46,707 nucleotides of DNA, from positions 112,969 to 159,675 of the forward strand of contig CAINDP010000007.1 of assembly GCA_903847405.1 (NCBI GenBank), given 5' to 3'. This DNA comes from an uncultured Myxococcales bacterium (GTDB lineage: Bacteria; Myxococcota_A; UBA9042; DTJE01). Under the pieces are notes generated by a model. It was not told the origin of the DNA. It was given only the letters and a program-made list of their open reading frames with translations, and did not search any database. The stretch's first letter is position 1. Each line of letters starts with the position of its first letter. This document shows, piece after piece, positions 1-6,703 of this stretch. The position numbers were made by a program, and so were the translations under genes.

Positions 1-149
1 GCGACGGCTCCCTTCACGTCCGCCACGGCGCCTTCGACCTTGCCCTGGCGCTCGTCCGCGGCGCCCTGCTGCTTCAGGTGCTCGTCGCCGGTAAGGCTGC
101 CGACGGCCTGCTTGATCCTTCCCTTGGCCTTGTTGACGAATTCGCTCAT
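1..149 (-). CDS. CsbD-like stress protein (3' end outside window)
   Basis: Reading leftward from the ATG at 149, 49 codons are visible before the window edge. The peptide begins MSEFVNKAKGRIKQAVGSLT and continues with GDEHLKQQGAADERQGKVEG, which is the CsbD/UPF0337 signature of small, charged, helical general-stress proteins. The visible part is most of the usual 60-70 residue length. The start is supported by GGAGAAG seven bases upstream. The gene follows the auxiliary lipoprotein gene of the Mla operon at a 122-base gap, and a sigma-54-like promoter in that gap suggests separate control. The molecular role of CsbD proteins is not established; they are known as stress-induced proteins. Confidence 0.85.
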   Translation of the reverse strand, partial: MSEFVNKAKGRIKQAVGSLTGDEHLKQQGAADERQGKVEGAVADVKGAV

Positions 150-215
150 GTTTCTTCTCCCATGGTTCCTGTGATGAAACAGCCCGGCTTCTTGCGTCGC
201 CGGGACCTACCCTGT

Positions 216-230
216 GCATCCCGCGTGCCA
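216..230 (-). promoter_or_regulatory. Candidate sigma-54 promoter for the CsbD-like gene
   Basis: On the minus strand this reads TGGCAC-GCGGG-ATGC, with -24 at 230-225 and -12 at 219-216. It differs from TGGCAC-N5-TTGC at one position, and the essential GG and GC dinucleotides have correct spacing. Transcription would start near 204, about 55 bases before the ATG. A half-conserved copy of the CCATC-N4-TGATTGG motif lies upstream at 268-283. Confidence 0.55.
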
Positions 231-271
231 GCCGATCCCCCGGCCATCCGGGAGGCGCCGGTCGCGGGCAA

Positions 272-904
272 TCACCTGGATTCCGCGAGGACCCGGACCG
301 CCTGATCGGCAACGGAGTCGACCGCGACACGCAGGGCCTCGCCCAGGGCATCGACGGTCGCGACGGCCGGATCGCCGCCCTTCTTCCGCACCACGGCGCG
401 CTCCACCGTGAACGTTTCCTCCCACAGCACCAGGCGCGCGTCGTGCAGTTGCGCGACCACCACCACCCGGGCCATCAGTTCCGGGGCGCGGATTTCGTCC
501 AGCGCCACCAGTTGCACGTCCAGCGTCGGTCCCGGGCCGCTGACCACCTGTCGCAGCCCGCGCCGTTCGAACAGCGCACGCGCCAGCAGCGGCCCCAGGA
601 ACATTTCCGGAGGCTCGGTCCAGCGGCGTTCCCGGTAGTAGCCGATTTCACGGGCCGAGTTCCGGAAGACCATCCGCTCCTCCAGGTGCGGGGCGCTGGT
701 GACGCGGCCCAGGCGCAGTTCCGCGCCTGCGGGGGCTGCGGCGGGAAGTTCCGCCGGAACGACGCCGGGCGGTGCGGGTGCCAGTTCCAGGCTGAAGTAG
801 CGCGCCGCGCCCTCCTCGCCCTTGGCGGACAGGGCCCCGCAGCCGGGCGCCAGGGACAGGGCCAGCGTGCACAGGATGGTCCTTCGGAAGGATGCGGTGG
901 TCAT
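272..904 (-). CDS. ABC-type transport auxiliary lipoprotein (PqiC/ABC_trans_aux type)
   Basis: This is a 210-residue lipoprotein with a short signal peptide and lipobox-like APGC at residues 19-22. The body resembles the ABC_trans_aux family (PqiC-like), whose members sit at the outer membrane and assist MlaD/MCE-type lipid transport. It is the last gene of a leftward four-gene operon and its ATG overlaps the stop of mlaD by four bases (ATGA), which implies translational coupling. The residues ELRLGRV near 62 followed by FRNSAREIGYY near 80 fit the usual family pattern. Assignment rests on lipobox, length and position after MlaE-MlaF-MlaD. It is not MlaA or MlaC. Confidence 0.78.
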   Translation of the reverse strand: MTTASFRRTILCTLALSLAPGCGALSAKGEEGAARYFSLELAPAPPGVVPAELPAAAPAGAELRLGRVTSAPHLEERMVFRNSAREIGYYRERRWTEPPEMFLGPLLARALFERRGLRQVVSGPGPTLDVQLVALDEIRAPELMARVVVVAQLHDARLVLWEETFTVERAVVRKKGGDPAVATVDALGEALRVAVDSVADQAVRVLAESR

Positions 905-1881
905 GGCTTCTTCTCCGGTGCGCGGCCCTTCATCAGCATGTCGGGATCCTGCTCGAGGGCCTCGGTCAGTTTGCGCATCGACCGTGCGGCCGACTGGACG
1001 GACACCAGCGTGTCCACCAGTTGCCCGCCCAGTCCGCGGGCGTCGCTGAGGATGTCGCCGATGGCGCCCCCGGCGCGCTCGATCCGCGCCAGCAGGCCGT
1101 CGTCACGACCCACGCGGACCAGCAGTTCGTCCACCCGGGCCACCGCGGCCATGGCGCCGGCAAGGGTCTTCCGGCCATCCCGCGAAAGCCCGTCGGTATC
1201 CAGTTGCTCCAGTTTCAGTCGGGCCGTGGCGAACAGGGCGTCCGCCGAGTCCAGCGTATTGGCGATCTGCGTGGGAATATGGTGTTCGTCCACCTGGCGG
1301 ACGATGGTGTCGATCCGGCCCAGGATCGACGCCGCCCGGTCGGTGATCTCGGGCAGCGTGTTCGCCATGCGGGTGATCGAATCCTCCAGGTTCTTCATCA
1401 TCGACGCAGCCGTCGGGATGTAGTTTTCCGGGACCGGGAAAGGCAGCACGGGCGGGGGGTAGGCTGCGACATCGAAGAAGTCCAGTTGCAGGAACTTCAC
1501 GCCGGTCAGGCCGGACGACGCCAACTGCAGGCGGAGGTCGGGCGCCATCACCAGTTTTCGCGGCCGGCCGAAGCGGACCGGTTCCTCGGCGTCGTCCAGT
1601 CCCAGTCGGGCCAGTTCGTCGACGACCAGCTCGCTTTCCACCTCGACGTGCCGGTGGTCCGGGGCCACCTGGATCCGGCCGACGGTGCCGACGGTGACGC
1701 CGCGGAACTTGATCGGCGATCCGACCTCCAGGCCCTGGACCGACTCGTCAAAGAAGGACGCGTACAGGCCGACCTCCTTGCGCATGCTGCGGGCGCCCAG
1801 CAGGGCTACCACGGCCAGCAGCAACGTCAGGCCCGCGATCACGAACAACCCCAGTTTCCAGTGGTTCTGCGGCGCAGCCAT
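901..1881 (-). CDS. mlaD: MlaD-family (MCE domain) substrate-binding protein
   Basis: This 326-residue protein has an N-terminal membrane anchor (about residues 8-28) and then an MCE domain in which SPIKFRGVTVGTVGRI (around 55-70) is the family hallmark. The C-terminal half, from about 160, is long and helical with repeated ARVDELL/ILSDARGLGGQL-like heptads, typical of MCE proteins that form a hexameric ring and tunnel across the periplasm. The ATG at 1881 was chosen because the MCE anchor begins there and because it overlaps the stop of the ATPase gene by one base (TGATG). It should carry phospholipid or another hydrophobic substrate between the inner-membrane permease and the outer membrane, working with the lipoprotein encoded next. 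Confidence 0.9.
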   Translation of the reverse strand: MAAPQNHWKLGLFVIAGLTLLLAVVALLGARSMRKEVGLYASFFDESVQGLEVGSPIKFRGVTVGTVGRIQVAPDHRHVEVESELVVDELARLGLDDAEEPVRFGRPRKLVMAPDLRLQLASSGLTGVKFLQLDFFDVAAYPPPVLPFPVPENYIPTAASMMKNLEDSITRMANTLPEITDRAASILGRIDTIVRQVDEHHIPTQIANTLDSADALFATARLKLEQLDTDGLSRDGRKTLAGAMAAVARVDELLVRVGRDDGLLARIERAGGAIGDILSDARGLGGQLVDTLVSVQSAARSMRKLTEALEQDPDMLMKGRAPEKKP

Positions 1882-2651
1882 CACGCATTCTCCCCGGTCC
1901 GACCGGCGGTTGGCCGGTCGGGGCTGGTCCTGTTGAAGAAGTGTCGAACCGCGGGGATGTCGCACTCGTCGCGCAGCGTTTCGGGGGCCCCGCAGGCCAG
2001 GATGCTCCGGGACGCGCGGTCCAGCAGGATGCATCGATCCGCGATCTTGAAGATGCTGGCCAGTTCGTGGGTCACCAGCACGACCGTCAGCCCGAGGCCC
2101 TGGTTCAGCGTCAGGATCAGATCGTCCAGTTCCACCGCGCTGACAGGGTCGAGGCCCGAGGAGGGTTCGTCCAGGAAGATGAGGCCCGGCTCCAGCGCCA
2201 TGGCCCGGGCGATCGCGGCGCGCTTCTTCATGCCGCCCGACAGTTCCGAGGGCTGCTGGTACTCGCTGCCCTGCAGGCCGACCAGGCGCAACTTTGCGCG
2301 TACGATGGCCGACACCGCGGCAGGCGGCAGGCGGGTCCACTCGGTCAGTGCCAGTGCCAGGTTTTCGGCGACGTTCATCGATCCGAACAGCGCGCCGGAC
2401 TGGAACATGACGCCGTAGGCGGGACGCCCGACCTCGAGGGTGGGCGTACCCACGCCCTCGATCCGGACGGTTCCGGACTTCGGTTCGTCCAGTCCCGTCA
2501 GGTAGCGGAGCAGGGTCGACTTCCCGCAGCCGCTGGCGCCCAGGATCGCAAAGACCTCGCCGCGCTGGACCTCGAACGACACGTTTTCCAGGAGGACGAC
2601 GTCGCCCCAGCCCATCGTCAGATCCGTCACGGTGATGAGGGGCGTGCTCAT
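1881..2651 (-). CDS. mlaF: MlaF-family ABC transporter ATP-binding protein
   Basis: This 256-residue ABC ATPase has Walker A GASGCGKST near residue 38, the Q-loop in VMFQSGALFGSMNV, the signature LSGGMKKR, Walker B LIFLDEPSSGLDP and the switch His in VTHEL. GALFxSxxVxEN and SGGMxKR are typical of the Mla/Ttg2A branch. It powers the MlaE permease at the inner membrane. Its ATG overlaps the mlaE stop by four bases (ATGA), so mlaE, mlaF, mlaD and the lipoprotein gene form one tightly coupled operon. Confidence 0.93.
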   Translation of the reverse strand: MSTPLITVTDLTMGWGDVVLLENVSFEVQRGEVFAILGASGCGKSTLLRYLTGLDEPKSGTVRIEGVGTPTLEVGRPAYGVMFQSGALFGSMNVAENLALALTEWTRLPPAAVSAIVRAKLRLVGLQGSEYQQPSELSGGMKKRAAIARAMALEPGLIFLDEPSSGLDPVSAVELDDLILTLNQGLGLTVVLVTHELASIFKIADRCILLDRASRSILACGAPETLRDECDIPAVRHFFNRTSPDRPTAGRTGENA

Positions 2652-3799
2652 AGTCCCAACGTGTGGAAGGCCAGGGTGAAGGCCGCGTCGATCAGGATCA
2701 GCGCGAACAGCGACATCACAACCGCGGAGGTGGTCCGCCGTCCCACGCCCTCGGCGCCGCCCGTGGTCGCGAGGCCCTGCGCGCACGAGATCAGGCCGAT
2801 GGCGAGGGCGAACACGGCGGACTTGATCAGGCCCTGGAACACGTCCCAGGGCACCATCGCGCGCTGGGTCTGGTTGAGGTAGCCGGTGATGGTCAGGTCC
2901 AGGTTCACGACGCCCACCAGCAACCCCCCGAGGATGCCCACGAGGTCGCCCAGGAGGGTGAGGATCGGCAGGACCAGGAACAGGGCCAGGATCCGCGGGA
3001 ACACCAGGAACCGCAGCGGTCCGATGCCCATCGTGCGCAGGGCGTCGATTTCCTCGGACACCTTCATCGTGCCCAGTTCGGCGGCGAATGCCGCCCCCGA
3101 ACGTCCGCACACGATGATGGCCGTCATCAACGGGCCCAGTTCGCGCGTGATCGACAGCGCCACCAGGTCGGCGACATAGATGTTCGCGCCGAACTGCTTC
3201 AACTGGAATGCGGACTGGAACGCCATCACGAACCCGATCAGGAAGGTGATCAGCAGCACGATCGGCACGGCGTCGGCGCCGGTGCGGGTCATGGTCGGCA
3301 GGATGTCGTGCCAGTTCCCGGTCCGGGGACGCCGCAGGACGCCCGCCACCGCCAGGACCATGCTGCCGACGAAGGCGAAGAACAGTTGCGCCTCGCGCAG
3401 CGCGTCCAGCGTCTGGTTGCCCACGCGCCCCAGGAAGCCGATGCGGACGAGCGGCGGCTTCGGGGTCGGGCTGGCGTCGCCCTCGTACAGCGTCAGGATC
3501 TTCTGGACCGCGTCGTTCGCACCGATGAACTCGCACTTCCCCCCGGCAGTCTGTCGATCCCACTTGACCTGGACCAGCAGGGCCATCGCTCCGCCGTCGA
3601 TGGAGTCCAGACCGGACAGATCGAAGCGGACCGCTGTCTGGGTTGCGGGCGGCAGTTTCGCGGCCAGTTCGTCCCAGAGGGCCCCGCCATCGGCGAAGGT
3701 CAGGGCGCCCTCGATGCGGACGTCCATGGCGCCGCCGTTCGGGGGCGGGCTCTGGACGCGCCACGTCGGGTCGGGGAGGGGATCCAGCTTCACGCCCAT
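2648..3799 (-). CDS. mlaE: MlaE-family permease with N-terminal STAS domain
   Basis: This is a 383-residue protein. Residues about 24-110 resemble a STAS domain (VRFDLSGLDSIDGGAMALL is the central strand-loop-helix), equivalent to a fused MlaB. Residues about 130-383 are the MlaE/DUF140 permease with five or more hydrophobic segments and the conserved ITRELGPLMTAIIVCGRSGAAFAAELGTM core (two overlapping family motifs). The ATG at 3799 is used because it precedes the STAS domain and has GAGGG upstream; an ATG 23 codons inside is an alternative. First gene of the lipid-transport operon; a sigma-54-like promoter lies about 45 bases upstream. Fused STAS-MlaE proteins are known in other bacteria. 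Confidence 0.92.
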   Translation of the reverse strand: MGVKLDPLPDPTWRVQSPPPNGGAMDVRIEGALTFADGGALWDELAAKLPPATQTAVRFDLSGLDSIDGGAMALLVQVKWDRQTAGGKCEFIGANDAVQKILTLYEGDASPTPKPPLVRIGFLGRVGNQTLDALREAQLFFAFVGSMVLAVAGVLRRPRTGNWHDILPTMTRTGADAVPIVLLITFLIGFVMAFQSAFQLKQFGANIYVADLVALSITRELGPLMTAIIVCGRSGAAFAAELGTMKVSEEIDALRTMGIGPLRFLVFPRILALFLVLPILTLLGDLVGILGGLLVGVVNLDLTITGYLNQTQRAMVPWDVFQGLIKSAVFALAIGLISCAQGLATTGGAEGVGRRTTSAVVMSLFALILIDAAFTLAFHTLGL

Positions 3800-3841
3800 C
3801 GTCGGTCGCCCTCTGCTTCCGGTTCGCCGATTCCCTTCAAT

Positions 3842-3856
3842 GCGACTTGCGTGCCA
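3842..3856 (-). promoter_or_regulatory. Candidate sigma-54 promoter for mlaEFD operon
   Basis: Minus strand reads TGGCAC-GCAAG-TCGC, one mismatch from TGGCAC-N5-TTGC with the -24 GG and -12 GC kept at correct spacing. Transcription would start near 3830, giving a leader of about 30 bases before the mlaE ATG. The inverted repeat at 3985-4000 lies about 130 bases upstream, a normal distance for an enhancer-type activator site. Confidence 0.55.
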
Positions 3857-3984
3857 TGCTTCGATCGCGGACCTGCGATGAGCCTGCAGGTGCGTCAAGT
3901 GGCGCCTGGCGTGGCTGCCGTGCCTGCGGTCCGTCCCGGATTCACCCCCGACGGGGCGTCGCTCCCCCCTGCCCGCGGGTGCTG

Positions 3985-4000
3985 CCATCAAAGTGATTGG
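3985..4000. promoter_or_regulatory. Candidate activator site CCATC-N4-TGATTGG in the mlaE/lipoprotein divergent region
   Basis: The plus strand reads CCATC-AAAG-TGATTGG, an imperfect inverted repeat (CCATC against GATTGG). It differs at one of 16 bases from the reverse complement of the site over the start of the second sigma-54 activator (16335-16350). It lies in the 350-base gap 3800-4149 between divergent genes, about 130 bases from the mlaE promoter and about 90 from the weak promoter of the gene at 4150. Apart from these elements I see no gene in the gap. Confidence 0.5.
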
Positions 4001-4086
4001 GTGTCGGTCGGAATCGCCGGGCGGCGGGGGGCGTGCCGACGACGGCGGCCCAGCGTGCGGCCCGTATCCCGGCGCCACGACGGCGC

Positions 4087-4101
4087 TGGCTTGGTTCCTG
4101 C
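4087..4101 (+). promoter_or_regulatory. Weak sigma-54-like promoter for the Cys-rich lipoprotein at 4150
   Basis: Reads TGGCTT-GGTTC-CTGC. The GG and GC dinucleotides have the right spacing, but three consensus positions differ. A start near 4113 would leave a leader of about 37 bases. Support comes mainly from the nearby repeat at 3985-4000 and the similar arrangement at neighbouring genes. Confidence 0.25.
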
Positions 4102-4149
4102 ACTGCTACCTCCCCGGCTCCCATTCTTCGCTCCACGAGAGGTGAGTTC

Positions 4150-4509
4150 ATGCTGAGGTCCATTCCCATCGTTCTCCTGGTGATGCTGTCCGCGGGATGC
4201 ATCGTCGCTGCAGCCCCCGAGTGCAGGTATTCGTCGGACTGCGGCGGCGAGAACTTCGTCTGCAGTTCGGGCGTTTGCCTGTGCACCCCCTACTGCCCGT
4301 CCTCGGGCCCCTGCACCCTGGGCGACGGCTGCGGCGGCGCCTGCTTCGACTGCGGGATCGGCTCCAGTTGCAGAAGCGACGGGTACTGCTCCTGCTCGAA
4401 CTACTGTCCTTCCAGCGGCGCCTGCTACCTGACCGACGAGTGCGGCGACGACTGCTTCTTCTGTGACCCGGGCCTGTACTGCGCGAACGACGGGTACTGC
4501 TACAACTGA
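4150..4509 (+). CDS. Small Cys-rich lipoprotein
   Basis: This 119-residue protein starts MLRSIPIVLLVMLSAGC, a clear lipoprotein signal with lipobox SAGC. The mature part is extremely Cys-rich and contains two related blocks: CTPYCPSSGPCTLGDGCGG near residue 50 and CSNYCPSSGACYLTDECGD near 84. Each is followed by C-x2-C and a closing C-x5-C or similar, so it looks like a tandem disulfide-rich module. The ATG at 4150 has GAGAGGTGA upstream. It is divergent from the Mla operon and convergent with the next gene. Function unknown; likely exposed in the periplasm or on the surface. No catalytic motif is visible. Confidence 0.75.
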   Translation: MLRSIPIVLLVMLSAGCIVAAAPECRYSSDCGGENFVCSSGVCLCTPYCPSSGPCTLGDGCGGACFDCGIGSSCRSDGYCSCSNYCPSSGACYLTDECGDDCFFCDPGLYCANDGYCYN

Positions 4510-4561
4510 GGACGGGCCCGGGATCGGGCCGTTCCCGGGGAGGTTCGTGATGCAGCTTCCT

Positions 4562-4590
4562 GCCCGCGCCGTTCGTGGAACGGCGCGGGC
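4562..4590. terminator. Hairpin between convergent genes
   Basis: A perfect 13-bp stem (4562-4574 pairing with 4578-4590) with a three-base GTG loop lies between the stop at 4509 and the leftward gene ending at 4598. It has no long T-run on either side, so it is a terminator-like hairpin that could serve both directions. Confidence 0.6.
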
Positions 4591-4597
4591 CCTTCAC

Positions 4598-5098
4598 TCA
4601 ATGCTTGTCGTGGCCGCCCCTGGGATTGCCGCCCTTGCCGGCGCCCGGGCGGCCTCGGCGGTCGTCCTTCCTGTCACGGCTCTTTCCGGGCTTCGCCTGC
4701 CGGCGGTCCGGCGCGTATCCCTGGCGTGCGGGGCGTGCCTCGCGGCGGATCTGTCCGGGGGGCGGCCCACCGTCGCCGCGGAAGTGGCGATAGTGTCCCG
4801 GTTCGTTGGCATAGAACCGGGCCGGGACGCGACCGCGGTCGATCACCCCCCAGTGGCCCCGATGATCCCGGGACCGGTACCAGCGGTCATCCTGCTGGGT
4901 CCAATACCAGCCATCGTAGAAGAACACCTCGTCGGGGGAATCCTCCACGACCCACATCCCGGGCGCCATCACGACCATGGGCGGCCGTGCGGTCCAGCGG
5001 ATCGCCGGCGGGTTGAACATCAACGTCAGGCCCTGTGCCCAGGCAGTCGCGGGAAGGAGTACGCAGAACAGAAGGATCGAAAGGAATCGTTGCACCAT
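4598..5098 (-). CDS. Secreted Trp/Tyr-rich protein (YXWGXW-like)
   Basis: This 166-residue protein has a signal peptide ending near TAWA (residue 20). The core, residues about 35-105, is rich in Trp, Tyr and Gly: PGMWVVEDSPDEVFFYDGWYW followed by RWYRSRDHRGHWG. Such cores are seen in secreted proteins described as YXWGXW-repeat or related. The last 60 residues are highly basic and Gly/Arg/Lys-rich and probably unstructured. GGAGG lies only three bases before the ATG at 5098 but six before the next codon, GTG, so translation may begin at that GTG. It lies downstream of a 19-codon reading frame and a sigma-54-like promoter. Function unknown; envelope location inferred. Confidence 0.7.
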   Translation of the reverse strand: MVQRFLSILLFCVLLPATAWAQGLTLMFNPPAIRWTARPPMVVMAPGMWVVEDSPDEVFFYDGWYWTQQDDRWYRSRDHRGHWGVIDRGRVPARFYANEPGHYRHFRGDGGPPPGQIRREARPARQGYAPDRRQAKPGKSRDRKDDRRGRPGAGKGGNPRGGHDKH

Positions 5099-5166
5099 GC
5101 ACCTCCAAGGGTTTGCCCCGTTCTCCCTCACAGCAACCGGCGTGCCGCCCGCTGCGGCCCGCCGGA

Positions 5167-5226
5167 TCAGAACCGGTAGCGGAACCCGAACGCCACGTCG
5201 AAGTCGAAGTAGACGGTCGGGGTCAT
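5167..5226 (-). CDS. 19-codon reading frame resembling a barrel C-terminus
   Basis: The frame opens with ATG at 5226 behind GAGGAG and ends with TGA at 5167. The 19-residue product alternates polar and aromatic residues and ends ...VAFGFRYRF, the pattern of the last strand of an outer-membrane beta-barrel ending in Phe. A stop codon in the same frame 15 bases upstream excludes a longer intact gene. It is either a leader peptide of the 4598-5098 gene, whose start is 68 bases downstream, or the relic of a deleted barrel gene whose start region was joined to its last strand. Confidence 0.4.
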   Translation of the reverse strand: MTPTVYFDFDVAFGFRYRF

Positions 5227-5270
5227 GATGTCTCCTCGTCAGGCAGGTTGGAATGCCGACGGGATGTTTT

Positions 5271-5285
5271 GCAGGAAGCGCGCCA
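5271..5285 (-). promoter_or_regulatory. Candidate sigma-54 promoter upstream of the 19-codon frame and the 4598-5098 gene
   Basis: Minus strand reads TGGCGC-GCTTC-CTGC followed by AAAA. GG and GC spacing is correct; it differs from TGGCRC-N5-TTGC at one position. Transcription would start near 5259, about 33 bases before the ATG at 5226. Confidence 0.5.
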
Positions 5286-5386
5286 CGACGGGGGAGGGAT
5301 GTCGGCCGCAGCCCGCATGGGGAATCGGCAAGCGGGAAGGGCCTCCGGGGGTGCACCCGATCCTCGAATCGAATCATTGTGAACGA

Positions 5387-5402
5387 CCATCGACCAGGAT
5401 GG
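5387..5402. promoter_or_regulatory. Inverted repeat CCATC-N6-GATGG upstream of the 5271 promoter
   Basis: CCATC at 5387-5391 pairs with GATGG at 5398-5402. The element has the 16-base length of the repeats at 3985, 12632 and 16335 but differs in its right half. It lies about 100 bases upstream of the sigma-54-like promoter at 5271-5285, in the otherwise empty gap 5227-5419. Could be a diverged activator site or chance. Confidence 0.3.
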
Positions 5403-5419
5403 CGGTACGGCAGTCGGCG

Positions 5420-6436
5420 TCAGCCCGCGCTGCCATGCCCGCCCCGCTCCAGCGCGGGGAGAATCTCCGCCACGGCGGGAATCAGCGCGATCGCCGCCCG
5501 GGCGGCCGGGTCCAGGCGGACGGGAGCGCGCTGCGGGTCGCCCAGGAACTCCAGGACCTTCGCGGCGACCTTCTCAGGCTGTTGGAGGTGGGGGTAGTGC
5601 CCACATCCCGGGAACACCTCCAGCGTCGCCCCGGGGAACAGTCCCAGCGCCAGCCGGCCATGCTTCACCGGGATGACGGGGTCGTCCGCGCCCCAGTACA
5701 GCGCGACCGGGGGAAGGCTGGTGACCGCTCCCACGCCTTCGCGCGTCTGCACGACCTGGCCAAACACGTTGACGACGCCCCGGATGGTTCGGCTGAACGC
5801 CCTGCCGGTGCCGCGGATGCCGTTCTCCCGCGCGCGCCTCCCGATTTCGGGGAGCGTGGGATTTCCGAAGGAGTCGGGGCTCAACAGAAGGCTCAACAGC
5901 GTGCCGAACCACATCGCGGCGGGCGAGTACAACAGTTCGGTGAACGGCAGCGCCGCCAGGCGGAGGCCCAGCCCGACCTCGGGTCCCAGTCCGCCCGCGG
6001 CGATCAGCGCCAGCCGGTCCACGCGGGTTCGGTGGTCCAGGACCAGCCACTGCGCCACGCCTCCGCCGAAGGAGTGGCCGACCAGGTGCGCATGTCGCAC
6101 GCCGATCGCCGCCATCCAGTCGCTGATCACAGCCGCGAACCAGGTCAGCGTGTAGGGGGCGTCGGGCCGTCCGGACATGCCGTGGCCGGGGAGGTCCGGC
6201 ATCAGGACGCGATAGCGCGTTGCCAGGACCGGTGCGACGCATCGCCAGGTCCGCCGGGAGTCGCCGATTCCGTGGAGCAGCACGAGGTCCTCACCCTGGC
6301 CCCGCTCGGTCCAGGCGATCCGGGTCCCGTCGACCTCGATCTGGTGGGTCCGCTGGCGGAGGTTCGCCGCCGCCCTTCGGTCCGCAAGCCGACGACGGGT
6401 CCCGGGGTTCATCGTGGAGCCTGTCGCTGGAGTCAT
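5420..6436 (-). CDS. Alpha/beta-hydrolase fold protein
   Basis: This 338-residue hydrolase has the oxyanion HGIGD near residue 55, the nucleophile elbow GHSFGGG with Ser122, the acid in GADDPVIP and the His in GCGHYPHL, so a complete Ser-Asp-His triad is visible. The sequence MPDLPGHGMSGRP (79-91) is typical of esterase, haloperoxidase-like and meta-cleavage hydrolase branches. There is no signal peptide, so it is probably cytoplasmic. The ATG at 6436 is preceded by GGAGGAGG at ideal distance; an ATG eight codons inside is less likely. Substrate unknown. It is divergent from the hybrid kinase at 6704, with face-to-face sigma-54-like promoters between them. Confidence 0.85.
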   Translation of the reverse strand: MTPATGSTMNPGTRRRLADRRAAANLRQRTHQIEVDGTRIAWTERGQGEDLVLLHGIGDSRRTWRCVAPVLATRYRVLMPDLPGHGMSGRPDAPYTLTWFAAVISDWMAAIGVRHAHLVGHSFGGGVAQWLVLDHRTRVDRLALIAAGGLGPEVGLGLRLAALPFTELLYSPAAMWFGTLLSLLLSPDSFGNPTLPEIGRRARENGIRGTGRAFSRTIRGVVNVFGQVVQTREGVGAVTSLPPVALYWGADDPVIPVKHGRLALGLFPGATLEVFPGCGHYPHLQQPEKVAAKVLEFLGDPQRAPVRLDPAARAAIALIPAVAEILPALERGGHGSAG

Positions 6437-6469
6437 TCTTCCGCCTCCTCCATGCCCGGATCGGCCGAT

Positions 6470-6484
6470 GCATCGGTCGTGCCA
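6470..6484 (-). promoter_or_regulatory. Candidate sigma-54 promoter for the hydrolase
   Basis: Minus strand reads TGGCAC-GACCG-ATGC, one mismatch from consensus and the same -24 and -12 elements as the promoter at 216-230. Transcription would start near 6458, leaving a 22-base leader that contains the GGAGG. Confidence 0.55.
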
Positions 6485-6544
6485 GCGACACGACGTCACG
6501 ATGGTCCTGCGGCGGGAACGACCCGATTCTGCGGGGCAAGGCGA

Positions 6545-6557
6545 CCAATATGATTGG
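6545..6557. promoter_or_regulatory. Palindrome CCAAT-ATG-ATTGG between divergent sigma-54-like promoters
   Basis: A perfect 5-bp inverted repeat, flanked by GCGA on the left and TCGC on the right after one extra G, gives a near-perfect 22-base palindrome (6541-6562). It contains TGATTGG as in the repeats at 3985, 12632 and 16335. Its centre is about 67 bases from the -24 element of the hydrolase promoter and about 69 from that of the kinase promoter. Confidence 0.45.
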
Positions 6558-6619
6558 GTCGCAGGGCGAAACCGAAGCCGGCTGTTCTGCAACCACCGGT
6601 AATGACGGAGTATCGGTGA

Positions 6620-6634
6620 GGGCGCGAAACTTGC
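6620..6634 (+). promoter_or_regulatory. Candidate sigma-54 promoter for the hybrid histidine kinase operon
   Basis: Reads GGGCGC-GAAAC-TTGC followed by A. Only the first base departs from TGGCRC-N5-TTGC. Transcription would start near 6646, about 58 bases before the ATG at 6704. Confidence 0.5.
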
Positions 6635-6703
6635 AGACGCATGGGTCGGGCGATAGGTTCAGCCGTTCCATCCGAAGCCGCAGTGCTTCATGCAGAGGGT
6701 TCG

